In this document: piece after piece, positions 10,721 through 21,699 of the stretch
Layout of the letters: each line of letters starts with the position of its first letter
Numbering within the stretch: the first letter of the stretch is position 1
From: Malus domestica
Lineage: Eukaryota; Streptophyta; Magnoliopsida; Rosales; Rosaceae
Length of the DNA: 64,000 nt
Reading direction: 5' to 3'
Assembly: GCF_042453785.1 (NCBI RefSeq)
Contig: NC_091671.1
Coordinates: 37,029,001 to 37,093,000 of the forward strand
Position numbers and translations under genes: made by a program
Notes under the pieces: generated by a model
The model's database searches: none
What the model was told of the DNA's origin: nothing
The model's input: only the letters and a program-made list of their open reading frames with translations

Positions 10721-11500
10721 TAATTACAGTCAATTGTTAAGTTCATTTATTCAAGCGAAAAGACATTGCTTTCACTTATTAAAGCCAAAAGACATAAGAG
10801 TCAATTGTTAATTCCATACTATGGCTAAAGCCATATGATTACTTGTATTGTGTGGGGTGCGCACATGTGTGACGTGTATGTATAATTGAAAGAATCCATG
10901 TCAATTTGCATGCGTTATCAGTTGTCTGCGAGTGTTGTTATCGGCAACGGTGGATCCAAAAAATAATATTAGGGGGGTCAGTAAGAATAGTGCGCACAGC
11001 GCGCAAATTCTTTTTACCAGAAATAGCATGCATATCGTTATTTCATTGAGTCTTGGTAGGCCTAAAAGCATTTGGAAAAATATATTACACACCTGTTAAT
11101 GTATGCAAGGTGAAGCGCCCAAGGTATCCATGGACATTCACCAAGTCTTGGTAAGCCTGAAGTCAGTTAGAGGGCATATATGAAGCCAACTCTAATCTTC
11201 AAAAAGGCAGCATCCAAAGTATCCATAGACATTCACTGAAGTTCGGAAAGTTAGCACTCAAAATATCCATAGACATTTATTGAAGTTTGAGGGGTCAGCT
11301 AACCCCCCATACCCCTCAATGCATACGCGCACTGGTTATCGGCTATTTTATGTTTCAGAATTCGATGCTTGGAATTGTTCTAGCCGGTCAGCACTTCGGA
11401 AACCCTCTAACTGCAGTACCATGTACTGTTTCCAGCGTTTGTCATTCAATCTTGGGTAGTGCCTTGGCAGCGTATGTCGGAATTTCTTTCCGTACGTAGT
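10721..11500 (+). pseudogene. BASS transporter fragment, copy 1 (intron plus last exon)
   Basis: 10721-11358 matches the last intron of the BASS pseudogene at 23,260-23,473, and 11359-11500 matches its last exon. The exon encodes NSMLGIVLAGQHFGNPL, a C-terminal segment typical of plastid bile acid:sodium symporter family (BASS) proteins. After the alanine of GSALA the frame jumps into what is 3' UTR in copy 2, so the normal stop and the last ~12 residues are deleted. A 390-bp hAT element sits in the intron. Clearly non-functional. Confidence 0.8.
10945..11334. mobile_element. 390-bp hAT MITE with 8-bp target duplication
   Basis: The 8-bp repeat GTTATCGG (10937-10944 and 11335-11342) flanks an element that starts CAACGGTGGATCC and ends GCGCACTG, with the CA...TG ends of hAT elements. 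The paralogous intron near 23,450 shows the empty site. Inside are three imperfect copies of a motif around TATCCATGGACATTCAC. Confidence 0.9.
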
Positions 11501-11504
11501 AGCT

Positions 11505-12650
11505 ATGGAACAGTTGGATTTGCACTTTTTGGTGCTGGTATGTGAATAAGTTGAACATATATTGGTGAGTTATACTTCTATTAGAAAGATTATGTAAATG
11601 TGGTATCAAAAATGTGATAAGTGTATCCACCATTTTCGTTCTTTTATTTTGCATATGATTGCCTCTATATCGGACAAGAAAAGTTGCAAATAGTCCCATC
11701 CAAAAGATTGAATTAGGAAACAAGGGAGCAAGTACACAACTTTATTTACATCTACAAAGTTCAGATTGAAAGATTTCAATTTTCGGCTTATCGTCGTACA
11801 CTAAAAAAAAGAACAAAAAAAAAACTCCAAGTCATTTTGAGGGAAAACTTATCTCAAATCGTAACCCAAAACCCAAGCCCAACAACAAAGCCGGACCTCT
11901 CACCCAAATACTTTTGGTACCAAAATTCCCCCAACCAAAAACTTAAATACCCCGCCAAATTCAAATATTGGCTACTAAAACCAAGGTTCTAAAAAACGCT
12001 AGGCGGTAGTCAGGTGGCGGGCTGGCTCCTAGCGGCTAGGTGGCTAGGCGGGGTCTAGGCGAGCGCCTAGGCGGATTTAGGTAAATTTCTTGTATATCTT
12101 GTAAATAAATGCATATTGACACTTACAAAAAATTATACTTGTATGAAATCCATGAATAAGATAATAAAAAAAATGATAAAATGCAAAAAGAGTATCCAAC
12201 AAGTCCAAAATTTAAAAACATATTAAGCATATATGACATATAACCATAGTGAAGAGTATTGTAGGATGATAAATGTACAAGTTCACAATTTTAAACCACT
12301 TAGACTTAGATAGGATATTTTATTTTATTTTTTAATTTCATTAAAAAAATAAACCGCCTAGCCCCGCCTAGCCCGCCTAGAGCCAATCCGATTTTTCCAA
12401 CCGATTTGCAAGAAAACGTCTCGGCTCACCACCACCTAGGCCTTTTTTTAGAACATTGACTAAAACTCAAATGAAAATGAAGGCTCGTAACTTTCAAAGT
12501 TCCCACAACAAATCTAGTTCGTTCGTCTAATATTTCAATTCAAATCCCTAATCTCTAATCCCAAATCAAAACCTCAAAAGAGATCAAACTCTCTCAATCA
12601 ATCTTCCCACCAAATCATTTTGCCCATTTTTATTTGCCCAACAACCAGAC
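11505..12650. other. BASS-PHD intergenic segment, copy 1
   Basis: The segment starts in the BASS 3' UTR (GGAACAGTTGGATTTGCAC) and ends just before the PHD start codon. Related copies are at about 30,130-30,800 and 38,189-38,870. Only this copy continues into PHD gene sequence. Confidence 0.75.
11982..12458. mobile_element. 477-bp hAT MITE with 8-bp target duplication
   Basis: ACTAAAAC (11974-11981 and 12459-12466) flanks an element starting CAAGGTTCTAAAAAACG and ending TTTTTTAGAACATTG. Subterminal CTAGGCGG/CCGCCTAG repeats are dense at both ends. The paralogous segment near 38,695 has a single ACTAAAAC, that is, the empty site. Confidence 0.92.
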
Positions 12651-13135
12651 CAACAAATGGATCAGAGATTCCATGGCCCACCTCCTCTCAAGAGATTCAG
12701 ACTCATGTAGCAGCAGGAGAAGGATGCCATTTTCTCCCCTTTGCACATTCCGAGGAAAAAATGAAAGGCGCTTAGGGACCAACTCGTTCTCCCTGACCTT
12801 GTTGCCTCCGCCGCTGCCATCTCACCTATTCCGTGCTTGCCAAGAAAAGGGTTTGGGCGTTTCAGCCTGATTTGTTCCCCAAAGAGCCCATTTCGACATT
12901 AGACCTTAATGTCAACTACAAGTTGGGTGGGAGCCGGAAGAAGAGGTGGTGGAGAAAATAGAGGAAGTGGAGGGTAAATCTGAAAATTGTTGCAATGAAA
13001 ATATCGAGATTACCCAAGACCAAGAAGAGAAAAGCCAAGAAATTGCAGGGGATGAAGAATGCAATGAAGAAGAAGATGATGGGTTTTTTTGTGTGTTGTT
13101 TGTCAGAGCACAGATGGAGATCCATCGGATCCAAT

Positions 13136-13355
13136 GGAGGAGGATTGTCTGCCCTCCAAGTTACCGTGCCCTCCCATGCCCTCCTGATTGTGTGGTCACA
13201 GTTAAACCACGTTAATATTTTATATTATTATTTATTTTTGTTTTATTATCTTTATAAAAAAATAATATAAAATATTAACGTGACTTAACCGTGACCACAC
13301 AAAACAGGAGGGCATGGAAGGGCACCGAAACTTGGAGGGCAGACAATCCTCCTCC
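13136..13355. mobile_element. 220-bp Mutator-type MITE in PHD exon
   Basis: The 22-bp ends starting GGAGGAGGATTGTCTGCC are perfect inverted repeats, and complementarity continues over most of the element. The 9-bp duplication GGATCCAAT (13127-13135 and 13356-13364) is diagnostic of Mutator-like elements. Insertion is between the codons for the DP and IVFY parts of the PHD finger. A 219-bp relative lies at 57,751. Confidence 0.92.
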
Positions 13356-13605
13356 GGATCCAATTGTGTTCTATGACGGGTGTGATATGATGGTTCATGT
13401 CTCCTACTATGGAAATCCCCTCGTAAAGGTATCTGAAAGGCGATTGGTTTATAGCCAAATGCGCATTTTTCAATGTGCATTCTCAATCCATTGAGTCATA
13501 TTCTTGATGCTTGTGTCCTGTCAATTGATGGGTAATAGAGCCCACTGGAGACGGCAGGTAGGTTCACATTATGTACGAGCTTTATGTCATGGATAAAGAA
13601 AGTTA

Positions 13606-13930
13606 AGGTTCTATCATAAAACCAATTAGTAATACGAGGAATAGCCTAACTACTTATAAACTCATGCAATGTCTCTTCTCTCATCAATATAGGATTCACT
13701 CTCAACACGTCATTTTACGTGTGACGAATTTTCAAGCCTAACACGTGAACAACACAACTCAAGTGACATAGAGCAAGTGTGGCCGTTGGGCTTCACACAT
13801 GGGCCAAACTGTTCTGATACTATGAAAAAAATTGAGGTTCTACCATAAAACCAATTGACAATATGAGAAGTAACTCAACTACCTTATAAGCACATGCAAG
13901 ATCCCTCATCTCATCAATGTGGGATTCACT
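13606..13930. repeat. Dispersed repeat of unknown class, partly tandem
   Basis: A ~223-bp unit beginning GGTTCTACCATAAAACCAAT is present once in full and restarts at about 13,830. Related copies occur in intron 1 of both 2OGD genes (34,308-34,560 and 52,890-53,150). It lacks the clear terminal repeats of a DNA transposon. It replaces the middle of the PHD pseudogene. Confidence 0.6.
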
Positions 13931-14151
13931 ATCTACACTGGAAGTGTTATTCAAGGATCCTGAAGGTCGGGAAAGGATTAATTGCTCCAAGGTTTCGAAA
14001 AGGCGGTGGAAGGAGAGGTGTTATGTTTGTGAGAGTTCAAAGGGGTGTGCTATCCAGTGCTTTGAGCTTAAATGCCCTTTGGCATTTCATGTGAGTTGTG
14101 GGTTGAATGAGGATCTTTGTATCGAGTATAAGGATGGAATGAATAAGGGAG

Positions 14152-14433
14152 CTATTGCCACAAAATTCCATCACTTGAACATCTACTTGTACTGACTTGT
14201 AGACCCTTTGGTTGTGAAAACTTCATAGACAAGTAATAAGGGCCAGTTTGAAAGAAGCCTTCACCAATCATCTTCCCGGTAATTATGTCCTTTAAAATCA
14301 CATTATGGGGTGAGAAAATTGCTAGGCAATTTAGTGTTTTGGTGATCCTTCCTACTGACATGAGATTAAAAGGAAAGAATGGAACATAAGGGACAATGGA
14401 CTGAACTTTGTTTGGATATTAGCTTAATTTTCC
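14152..14433 (-). mobile_element. Copia fragment, pre-integrase part (minus strand)
   Basis: On the minus strand this encodes GRITKTLNCLAIFSPHNVI and following residues, closely matching the region just upstream of integrase in copia element 1 (6,830-6,960). It is one half of a truncated copia copy; the other half is 20,283-21,545, separated by the CACTA insertion. The left end abuts the PHD pseudogene at about 14,152, with no LTR. Confidence 0.85.
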
Positions 14434-14739
14434 CACTACTACGAAACCATTTATTAGTATCGTTATGATAACTGACAAGAAATGTATATTTTAAGCAAAA
14501 TCCGACAGAAAATGGATGCAGTGACGGATATAATAAGCGACATAATTGCCAGTGTCAGGAAATGAATTTTCCGACAGAAAATACTCTAAATCCAACAAAA
14601 ATTGTGTCGGATATAACCAACAGAGAATGTATTAATAATGAATAAATAAGATCATTTTTGTCGGCTAAAACCGACAAAAAATACTAAAATCGATAGAACT
14701 TGTGTCTGATATAACCGACATAGAATTTATTAATAAGAA

Positions 14740-14995
14740 TTAAATAAAAACATTCTTGTCGAATAAAACCGACAGAAAACATATTAATAATAAATAAATA
14801 AAGTATAAACCACTTTCTGCATTTTCCATATCCCATGCATTCACTGCATTTTCCATATTCAACCTAAGTTTCAAATTCTTCCTCTCTAATGACAACATGT
14901 TTGACAGAGGAAGAATTTGTATGGGCACACCATAGCTCTCACGGTTACTAGAATTCAAACTAATAGATTTCCTCGTCAGAGCGAAGAGAATGAGA
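14740..14995 (-). other. Possible second captured coding fragment in CACTA
   Basis: The minus strand reads RKSISLNSSNRESYGVPIQ, then ILPLSNMLSLERKNLKLRL. The composition is more gene-like than the surrounding subterminal repeats. The second block vaguely resembles the motif before the bromodomain in some plant GTE proteins, but I am not confident. It may be chance. Confidence 0.25.
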
Positions 14996-15237
14996 AGGAA
15001 ATGAGGAAACTAACACCTACAAATTTATACACAACAAAAATTTACTAACCATATATTTACATTTTTTAAGCATCATCTCCTGTATAGCCCATCGGCTTAA
15101 TTATACTCACATTTTATAAGCATCAGCTCTTGTATAGCCCACTGGCTTCACTAGAGGAACTAACACCTACAAATTTATACACAACAAAAATGTACTACCC
15201 ATGTAAAATCACCAAGAAATAAACCCTATATTTACCT

Positions 15238-15765
15238 CACGATTCACGGCAAAAATTGGGCAGTGTCGACCGATCATATCATGCCATTCAGTTTTCATCT
15301 GAAATCGCGAAATTGCACAAAACCCATTAAAAATTAAACAAAACCCATTAAATTTGAACAAAACCTATTAAAATTGAGTCGAAATTGAATAAATATTTCA
15401 GAGAGAGAGTACGGATAGAGTGATAAAGGCCCATCTTGCTCATGGGGACGATGTCGCCTTGCTTGTAAGCGAAAGATATGCAGGGCAGCACGGAGAAAGA
15501 AATCAACAGAGGGAGCAGCAGGAGTGAGAACCTCGACCCCCTTCCACTTCCCGCCATCTTGTAATTTCTATCGCTCTGAAACTTTCACTCGATCTTCCGA
15601 AGTTGGAGACTCGAGATTGCAGGTGATGCAGTCGACAGGCAGAAATGTGAAGGAATTATTATTTCGGGTTTGGAGTTTGGAGAAAAGGGGGAAGGAATAG
15701 GGGAGGGAGAATGCACCGTCGCAAGGAAGAGATAAAAGGAGTTTTATTCTGTAAAATTTCATTAA
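15238..15765 (-). pseudogene. Captured 5' end of a host gene (signal-peptide protein) inside CACTA
   Basis: Reading leftwards from 15765: a pyrimidine-rich leader, an ATG at 15557, then MAGSGRGSRFSLLLLPLLIS continuing SVLPCISFAYKQGDIVPMSKMG, a clear secretory signal peptide with likely cleavage near SFA. A donor-like GT follows near 15430. After a short intron, an acceptor at about 15300 is followed by EWHDMIGRHCPIFAVNRE and a GT donor. The gene is then abandoned. Exon-intron layout is preserved, so the capture was from genomic DNA. I associate the sequence with a small conserved plant protein of unknown function, from memory only. Confidence 0.6.
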
Positions 15766-16374
15766 ATATTTTTTAAAATATAAACCGACATAAAATTTTT
15801 ATTACTATCGGTTACAACCGATAGAAAAAATATGGCTGCAAAAATCCTTCCAAAATTCCCTTCAAAAATTTTTATTCCCCCCCCCCCCCCCAAAATTTTG
15901 TTATGATTTAAAAAAATAAAATAATAAATTGTTTGGTTTAATAAATAAATAAATAATATGTATTTAAATAGAATACATTTTTAAAAATTAAATAAATAAT
16001 TATTTGGTCTAATAGATAATAACCCATGTAAAATATGCAATAAAGAAACAAAAAGATAATTGTACGATGAAAATGTCATCACACAAACTAAATATTGTCT
16101 AATCAATACTTGAAAAACATAAATAAAAATTTAGCACAAATTACTATTCCCACTTAAAAATTTAGGCAAATTTAACGAAGATATGCATTCTACGAAACTA
16201 GTTTCTATGATCTAACCGTAAAACTTGTTTGTTGATACTACAAGATCGCATACGTAAAAATCGCAAAAAAAAATATTCAGAGATTAGGTAACGAAACAAA
16301 AAATTTCAACGATTATAAACGAAAAATCACAATTTAACTGTTATTTTAGCTCTGATTTTGATGATTTTTTATAA

Positions 16375-18012
16375 GGGTAAAAGACTATTTACTACCCTCA
16401 TGTTTCATGGTTTTCAACATTTAGTACATCAAGTTTTTTTCGTCTCAGAGTCATACCTAAAATGTAAATTTTGGAACAATCTCATACATCCGTTAGTCAA
16501 ACTGTTAAATTTGCCGTTAATTGTGACGTGGCGCCCATGTGGACAATGACTGAGCGCCACGTGTCAGCCACGTTTTTTTTTTTTTTTCTTTCTTCTTTTC
16601 TTCTTCTTCTTCTTCTTCTTCTTCTTCTTCTTCTTCTTCTTCTTCTTCCACCCGACTGCAACATTTTTTTTCCTTCCTCCTTCTCCTTCCTTCCCATTCT
16701 TCTCCTTCTTCCTTCTCTTCCTCCGAATCTAGGGAATTTTTTTTTCTTCCTCCTTCTTCCTCCGAATCTGCCCAGATTCGGTTTTTTTTTTTTTTTTTTT
16801 TTTTTGAGGAAGATGAAGAAGAAGGAGGAAGGAGGAAGGAGGAAGGAAGAAGGAAGAAGAAGAAGGAAGGAGGAAGGAAGAAGGAAGAAGAAGAAGGAAG
16901 GAAAAAAAGAAAAGAAAAAAGTTGCAGTCGGAGGAAGAAGAAGAAGAAAGAAGAAAAAAAAAAAAAGCCGAATCTGGACAGATTCGGAGGAAGAAGAAGA
17001 AGAAGAAGAAGAAGAAGAAGAGGAAGGAAGAAGGAGGAAGGAGGAAGGAGAAGGAAGAAGGAGGAAGAAGAAGAAAAAAAAAAAAAAACTTCCCCAGATT
17101 CGGAGGAAGAAGAAGAAAAAGAAGAAGAAAAAGAAGAAGAAAAAGAAGAAGGGGAAGGAAGAAGGAAGCAAGAGGAAGAAGAAGAAAGAAGGAAAAAAAA
17201 AAACGAATCTGGGCAGATTCGGAGGAAGAAGAAGAAGAAGAAGAAGAAGGAATAAGGAGGAAGGAGAAGGAAGCAGGAAAAAAAAATTCCCCAGATTCGG
17301 AGGAAGAAAAAGGAGAAGGAGAAGGAAGAAGAAGGAAGAAGGGGAAGGAAGAAGGAGGAGGAAGAAGGAGAAGGAGGAAGAAAAAAAAAAGTTTGCAGTC
17401 AGGTGGAAGAAGAAGAAGAAGAAAGAGAAAAAAAAATATCCCCAGATTCGGAGGAAGAAAAAGGAGAAGGAGAAGGAGAAGGAAGAAGAAGGAAGAAGGA
17501 GAAGAAGGAAGAAGGAGAAGAAGGGGACAGAAGAAGGAGGAAGGAAGAAGGAGAAGGAGGAAGAAAAAAAAAAGTTTGCAGTCGGGTGGAAGAAGAAGAA
17601 GAAGAAAGAAGAAAGAAAAAGAAGAAAGAGAAAAAAAAAATCCCCAAATTTGGAGGAAGAAAAAAGAGAAGGAGAAGGAGAAGGAAGAAGAAGGAAGAAG
17701 GAGAAGAAGGGGAAGGAAGAAGGAGGAAGGAAGAAGGAGAAGGAGGAAGAAAAAAAAAAGTTTGCAGTCGGGTGGAAGAAGAAGAAGAAGAAGAAGAAAG
17801 AAAAAAAAAAAAAACGTGGCTGACACGTGGCGCCACATCATTGTCCACATGGGCGCCACATCACAATTAACGGAAAATTTAACAGTTTGACTAACGGATG
17901 TATGAGACTGTCCCAAAATTTACACTTTAGGTATGACTCTGAGACGAAAAAAATTTGATGTACTAAATGTTGAAAACCATGAAACATGAGGGTAGTAAAC
18001 AGTCTTTTACCC
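16375..18012. mobile_element. 1.64-kb foldback Mutator-like element
   Basis: The ~195-bp terminal inverted repeats begin GGGTAAAAGACT and include TGACACGTGGCGCCACAT-type sequence. They are flanked by the perfect 9-bp duplication TTTTTATAA (16366-16374 and 18013-18021), diagnostic of Mutator-like elements. The interior has no transposase: it is a ~230-bp T/C tract followed by ~1 kb of G/A-rich DNA. The element splits a unit of the 347-bp tandem array, so it arrived after the array formed. Confidence 0.92.
16573..17814. repeat. Polypyrimidine then polypurine (GAA/GGA) core, about 1.24 kb
   Basis: 16573-16805 is almost only T and C; 16806-17814 is almost only G and A, dominated by GAA and GGA. 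Regular interruptions are CCAGATTCGGAGG (six variants) and TTTGCAGTCGGGTGG (three to four), giving a loose 120-190-bp higher-order repeat. Long open frames here on both strands encode only Lys/Glu/Arg or Phe/Leu/Ser runs and are not genes. Confidence 0.9.
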
Positions 18013-18021
18013 TTTTTATAA

Positions 18022-19060
18022 TTACACTCCTCGACCCTATAAGAATGCATTGAACAAATTCGATCTTCAATTTAAAATATTTACATTAGTAGATACCACA
18101 AAATCTTATTTTATACTTGATAGAAGTATAATATTAACTCTAAGTGTTTGTTTAATCTACAATTTTGATGCGATATGCATTATACGAAACTTTTTTCAAT
18201 GATCCAACCGTAAAACTTATTTGTACACACTCCGAGATTGCATACGTAAAAAATCGTAAAAAACAAACATTCAAAGATTACGTAATAGAACAAAAGTTTT
18301 CAACGGTTATAAATGAAAAATCACAATTTGACAGTTATTTTAGCTCCGATTTTTATGATTTTTTATAGCTACACTCCTCGACTCTATAAGAATGCATTGA
18401 ACGAATTCGATCTTCAATTTAAAATATTTACACTAGTGGATACCACAAAATCTTATTTTATACTTAATGGAAGTATAATATTAACTCTTAAATGTTTGTT
18501 TAATCTACTGTTTTGACGCGATATGCATTCTACGAAAAAAATTTCAACGATCCAACAGTCAAACTTATTTGTATACACTCTGAGATTGCATACGTAAAAA
18601 ATCGTAAAAAAACAAACATTCAGAGATTACGTAACGAAACAAAAGTTTTCACAGTTATAAATGAAAAATCACAATTTAATAGTTATTTTAGCTCCGATTT
18701 TAATGATTTTTTACAACTACACTCTTCGACCCTATAAGAATGCAATGAATAAATTTGATCTTCAATTTAAAATATTTACACTAGTGGATACCACAAAATC
18801 TTATTTTATAGTTAATGAAAGTATAACATTAACTCTTAAATGCTTATTTAATCTACCGTTTTGACGCGATACACATTTTATGAAACTTTTTTCAATGATC
18901 TAACCATCAAACTTGTTTGTACACACTCCGAAATCGCATACGTAAAAAATCACAAAAAACAAGCATTCAGAGATATAGAACAAAAGTTTCGATGGTTATA
19001 AACGAAAAATCATAATTTAACTATTATTTTAGCTCTGATTTTGATGATTTTTTACTTTGT
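18022..19060. repeat. 347-bp tandem array within CACTA, about 3.5 units
   Basis: ACTCCTCGACCC-type starts occur at 18026, 18373 and 18721, a period of 347-348 bp. A partial unit lies left of the foldback element (about 16,180-16,374), so the foldback insertion interrupted the array. AT-rich, with no coding sequence. Confidence 0.88.
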
Positions 19061-20279
19061 TCGTGTCGGTTATATCCGACAGGGCCATGAGTGAATTTTT
19101 TTTTAACCATGTGTTTATTTATTTATTTGAATCAATATAACATTTTAAAATAATAAAATAGTCAATTTATGTCGGTTATAACTACTAGAATACTAAAATA
19201 ATAACCGCCAGATGTGTCTGATACCGATTACATCGCATCTAGATGTGAAAATGTAAAACGTTATCTCAAAAAGAAAATTTATTTATTTTTTTATATTTTT
19301 AATTTTTAAGTTATCTGTAATCTTAATCTAGAAGCTGATACTTTTATTTTTATTTTTAAATTATCTATTATCTTAATCTAGACCATGAGAGTTGTACAAA
19401 TTGTAAGTTCTCCGATTTAGTGAGTAATAAAGTAAGATTATATGAAGGATTTACACAGAAAAAGATTTTGGAGACTTGTATACTTTCAGGTTTGGATTAC
19501 ATATTGAAAAGGAGATTGAAAAGAAAACAACATGTGAAAATGCAGTTATTTTAGAAAAATTTAAGAAAAATATTTTATACTTTACATATCAAATTGTGTA
19601 TGATCTCCAATTCGATATGTCTCAATGTTGTTTAATTTATACGATGTATGAAAAATATATCAAGATCGGCAACATTGATATCGAGTTTATATAGTGGTTT
19701 AGGAAATTGGAAGGTTTGGGGATGTAAATGAGAAATGGTCCGGGAGGAGAAGCCAATCAAGAACAAAAAGAAAAAAGCGAAAACTGTGTATGATTATCGT
19801 TTGAAGGGAAATGACGGAAAGGACTATAGGTCCTGCAGATTAGCATCCCACAGGTCCATGAGTGAAAAAAATAATATTTAAACCATGTATTTATTTATTT
19901 AATTTTAATTAATATAACATTTTAAAATAATAAAATAGTCAATTTTTGTCGGTTATAACCACCAGAATACTAAAATAATAATCGTCAGAAACTAAAATAA
20001 TAAAATAGTCAATTTTTGTCGGTTATAACCGCCACTATTAACTTAAAAACCGCCAGAATATGTTAAAAAAAAAATTAAAAAATACTGGTGGTTATAATAA
20101 TTTTATGGCGGTTGCATCCGACACTAAATATCCGCTAGGAATTTATGTCGGATAGAACCTATATGATTTCATTGTTATCCGACACTAACTGAATGATGTG
20201 TCAGATATCTTTTATCCGACATAATAACTTATTAAACCGCCACCATCATCCGACACCTAAAGCTAATATTGTAGTAGTG
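19061..20279. other. Right arm of CACTA element, subterminal repeats, no gene recognised
   Basis: It contains repeated TGTCGGTTATAACCGCCA-type motifs, denser towards 20279. Between 19,380 and 19,700 a plus-strand frame of 72 codons (YTFRFGLHIEKEIEKK) has no recognised relatives. A duplicated segment (ACCATGTGTTTATTTATTT, then AACATTTTAAAATAATAAAA) appears near 19,100 and 19,885. Confidence 0.6.
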
Positions 20280-20282
20280 TCC

Positions 20283-21545
20283 TTTTGCCCATGACTGAAA
20301 CTCCTCTACGATTAACAATTGATAATTAAGATGACATTTTTTGAAAATCATGCAAGTTTGTAGGTTGGTTTGTCATGTGATCAATGACACCCATATCCAA
20401 TAATCATGCACAAGACTTGCATTTTGAGCTTTTGAAAAGTATTTAAGATACCTGCAATGTCTTCGTGTGGTATTCCTTCTGCTTCTGCCAAAAACCCAGT
20501 GAACTTCCCAAGGAGAGTAGTGTGGTTCTCGGCTCCAGTTCCCACTGTTTCTTCACTCTGACCCCTCCAATTTTTGCTTTGAAGGTAGGAAGCAAACTCA
20601 TTGATCAATGTAGTAGGATTTGACGTAAAATCTAACAAACCACCACTGGGAGTTTGACCTGCATGGTTTATTAAGGAAGATGCTGCAAGATTGGACCCAT
20701 AACTACTTTTGAATGGTGGATTTGAGCTACTTTGAAATGTCATTTGTCATCCTTGTTGAACTTAGGTTTTAACATTGGATGAAGTATCCAACATCGATCT
20801 TTGGTATGACCAATTCCAAGGTGACCAATACGAAGACAGTGATCACATTTTAAGTCCGACCTTTTTCCCTTGTAAACCCTTGATTCAGGCGACTTGTGAT
20901 TTGAAGCATATGCCCGAGTTTCTCCCACACTGGACTTGGTGTCAACAGCCATGACTCGCCTTTTAACTTCTTCTCGTTGTATGGTGGCACATACACTGGA
21001 AAAAGATGGAAACTCTGAGTTCATCAAGATGTGGCTCCTCAAATCTTCATACACCGAGCTTTGACCGACTAACAATTGGAAGATTTTGTTTTCCTCAGCC
21101 CTCTTCAACAGTATAGTAGTATCGGTGGTATAAGGCCTATAAGCGTCCAACTCGCTCCACATCGACGTTGTAGTGAGGTCACCGAGATGTTGAACAAAGA
21201 ACTTACTTAATTTCTTGTTTAAGGGTAACAACATCTCTTTTGAGCCGAAAAACTCTGGCTGAGTTATTTGGTTGTCCTACATTTCTCTCACCTTGTCTCA
21301 TAACTACTGTGAAGATTCAAAATAGCTGAAGATTTCAGCGATTCTCCTCTTCATGGAGTTAAGTAACAAAGACATGATCAACTGGTCCTTGCACATCGAT
21401 GATGCATAATATGGAGAGGTGTTCTCCGGTGCTGGAATGACTCTATTGATGAAGCTAAGCTTAGCTCTTCCTCCAAGGGTTAGATTTACTGCCCTTGACC
21501 AAGGGAGATAATTGAACTTGTTGAACAACACTAAATTAAACCTTT
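20283..21545 (-). mobile_element. Copia fragment, gag and protease part (minus strand)
   Basis: Minus-strand gag fragments read KFNYLPWSRAVNLTLGGRAK, LLKRAEENKIFQLLVG and a knuckle with CDHCLRIGH...DRCW, in which the CX2C and His-Cys pairs are separated by an insertion. Near 20,350-20,400 a decayed protease region (DHMTNQPTNLHDFQ) follows. There are several stops. No LTR exists at 21,545, so this is a truncated copy closely related to copia element 1. Confidence 0.85.
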
Positions 21546-21553
21546 AATCAGGG

Positions 21554-21699
21554 TTGATATCAACCTCAGAGATATTGGTAGACGATGGGGCAAGGGTGCT
21601 CTCTGTGGAGCCAAAAATAATCAAGAAAAATATGGAGGCGACATATGGACTTTTGGATGAAAAAGACAAGATTACCCTCGAGGCACATCAGAACTTACC
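21554..21699 (+). other. Unrecognised coding-like stretch before BASS exons
   Basis: The plus strand encodes VLSVEPKIIKKNMEATYGLL and DEKDKITLEAHQNL, which do not fit a BASS protein N-terminus as I know the family. It may be a fragment of another gene joined here, or a divergent upstream exon. Confidence 0.3.

Larger units (their letters stand above)
12657..14155 (+). pseudogene. PHD-finger protein pseudogene (JADE/BR140-like PHD plus extended PHD)
   Basis: The start codon at 12657 begins MDQRFHGPPPLKRFRLM, followed at once by a TAG stop (12708). Further on, PKEPISTLDLNVNYKLGG and an acidic stretch can be read. Near 13,095 the first half of a PHD finger appears (CVVCQSTDGDPSDP), and it resumes after a MITE at 13,356 (IVFYDGCDMMVHVSYYG; the Cys usual in SCYG is Tyr). 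13,945-14,155 encodes part of an extended PHD (RCYVCESSKGCAIQC, LAFHVSCGLNEDLC). The section between is replaced by a dispersed repeat, and at least two frame changes occur. Proteins with this domain pair bind histone tails in the nucleus; this copy cannot make one. Confidence 0.8.
14434..20279. mobile_element. 5.8-kb CACTA transposon carrying host-gene DNA (Pack-CACTA)
   Basis: It starts CACTACTACG and ends GTAGTAGTG, with 3-bp target duplication TCC (14431-14433 and 20280-20282). Both subterminal regions are filled with short inverted motifs of the CCGACAGAAA / TGTCGGATATAACCGAC type, as in CACTA elements. No transposase frame is present, so it needs enzyme in trans. Cargo includes a minus-strand host gene 5' end (15.24-15.76 kb), a 347-bp tandem array and a foldback Mutator-like element. 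It is inserted between the protease and integrase regions of a minus-strand copia fragment. Confidence 0.92.

Noticed and set aside
16471-17916. Several long open frames (up to 450 codons) on both strands
   Set aside because: They translate only to Lys/Glu/Arg or Phe/Leu/Ser runs from the GAA/TTC-rich core of the foldback element. The length comes from low complexity, not coding selection.
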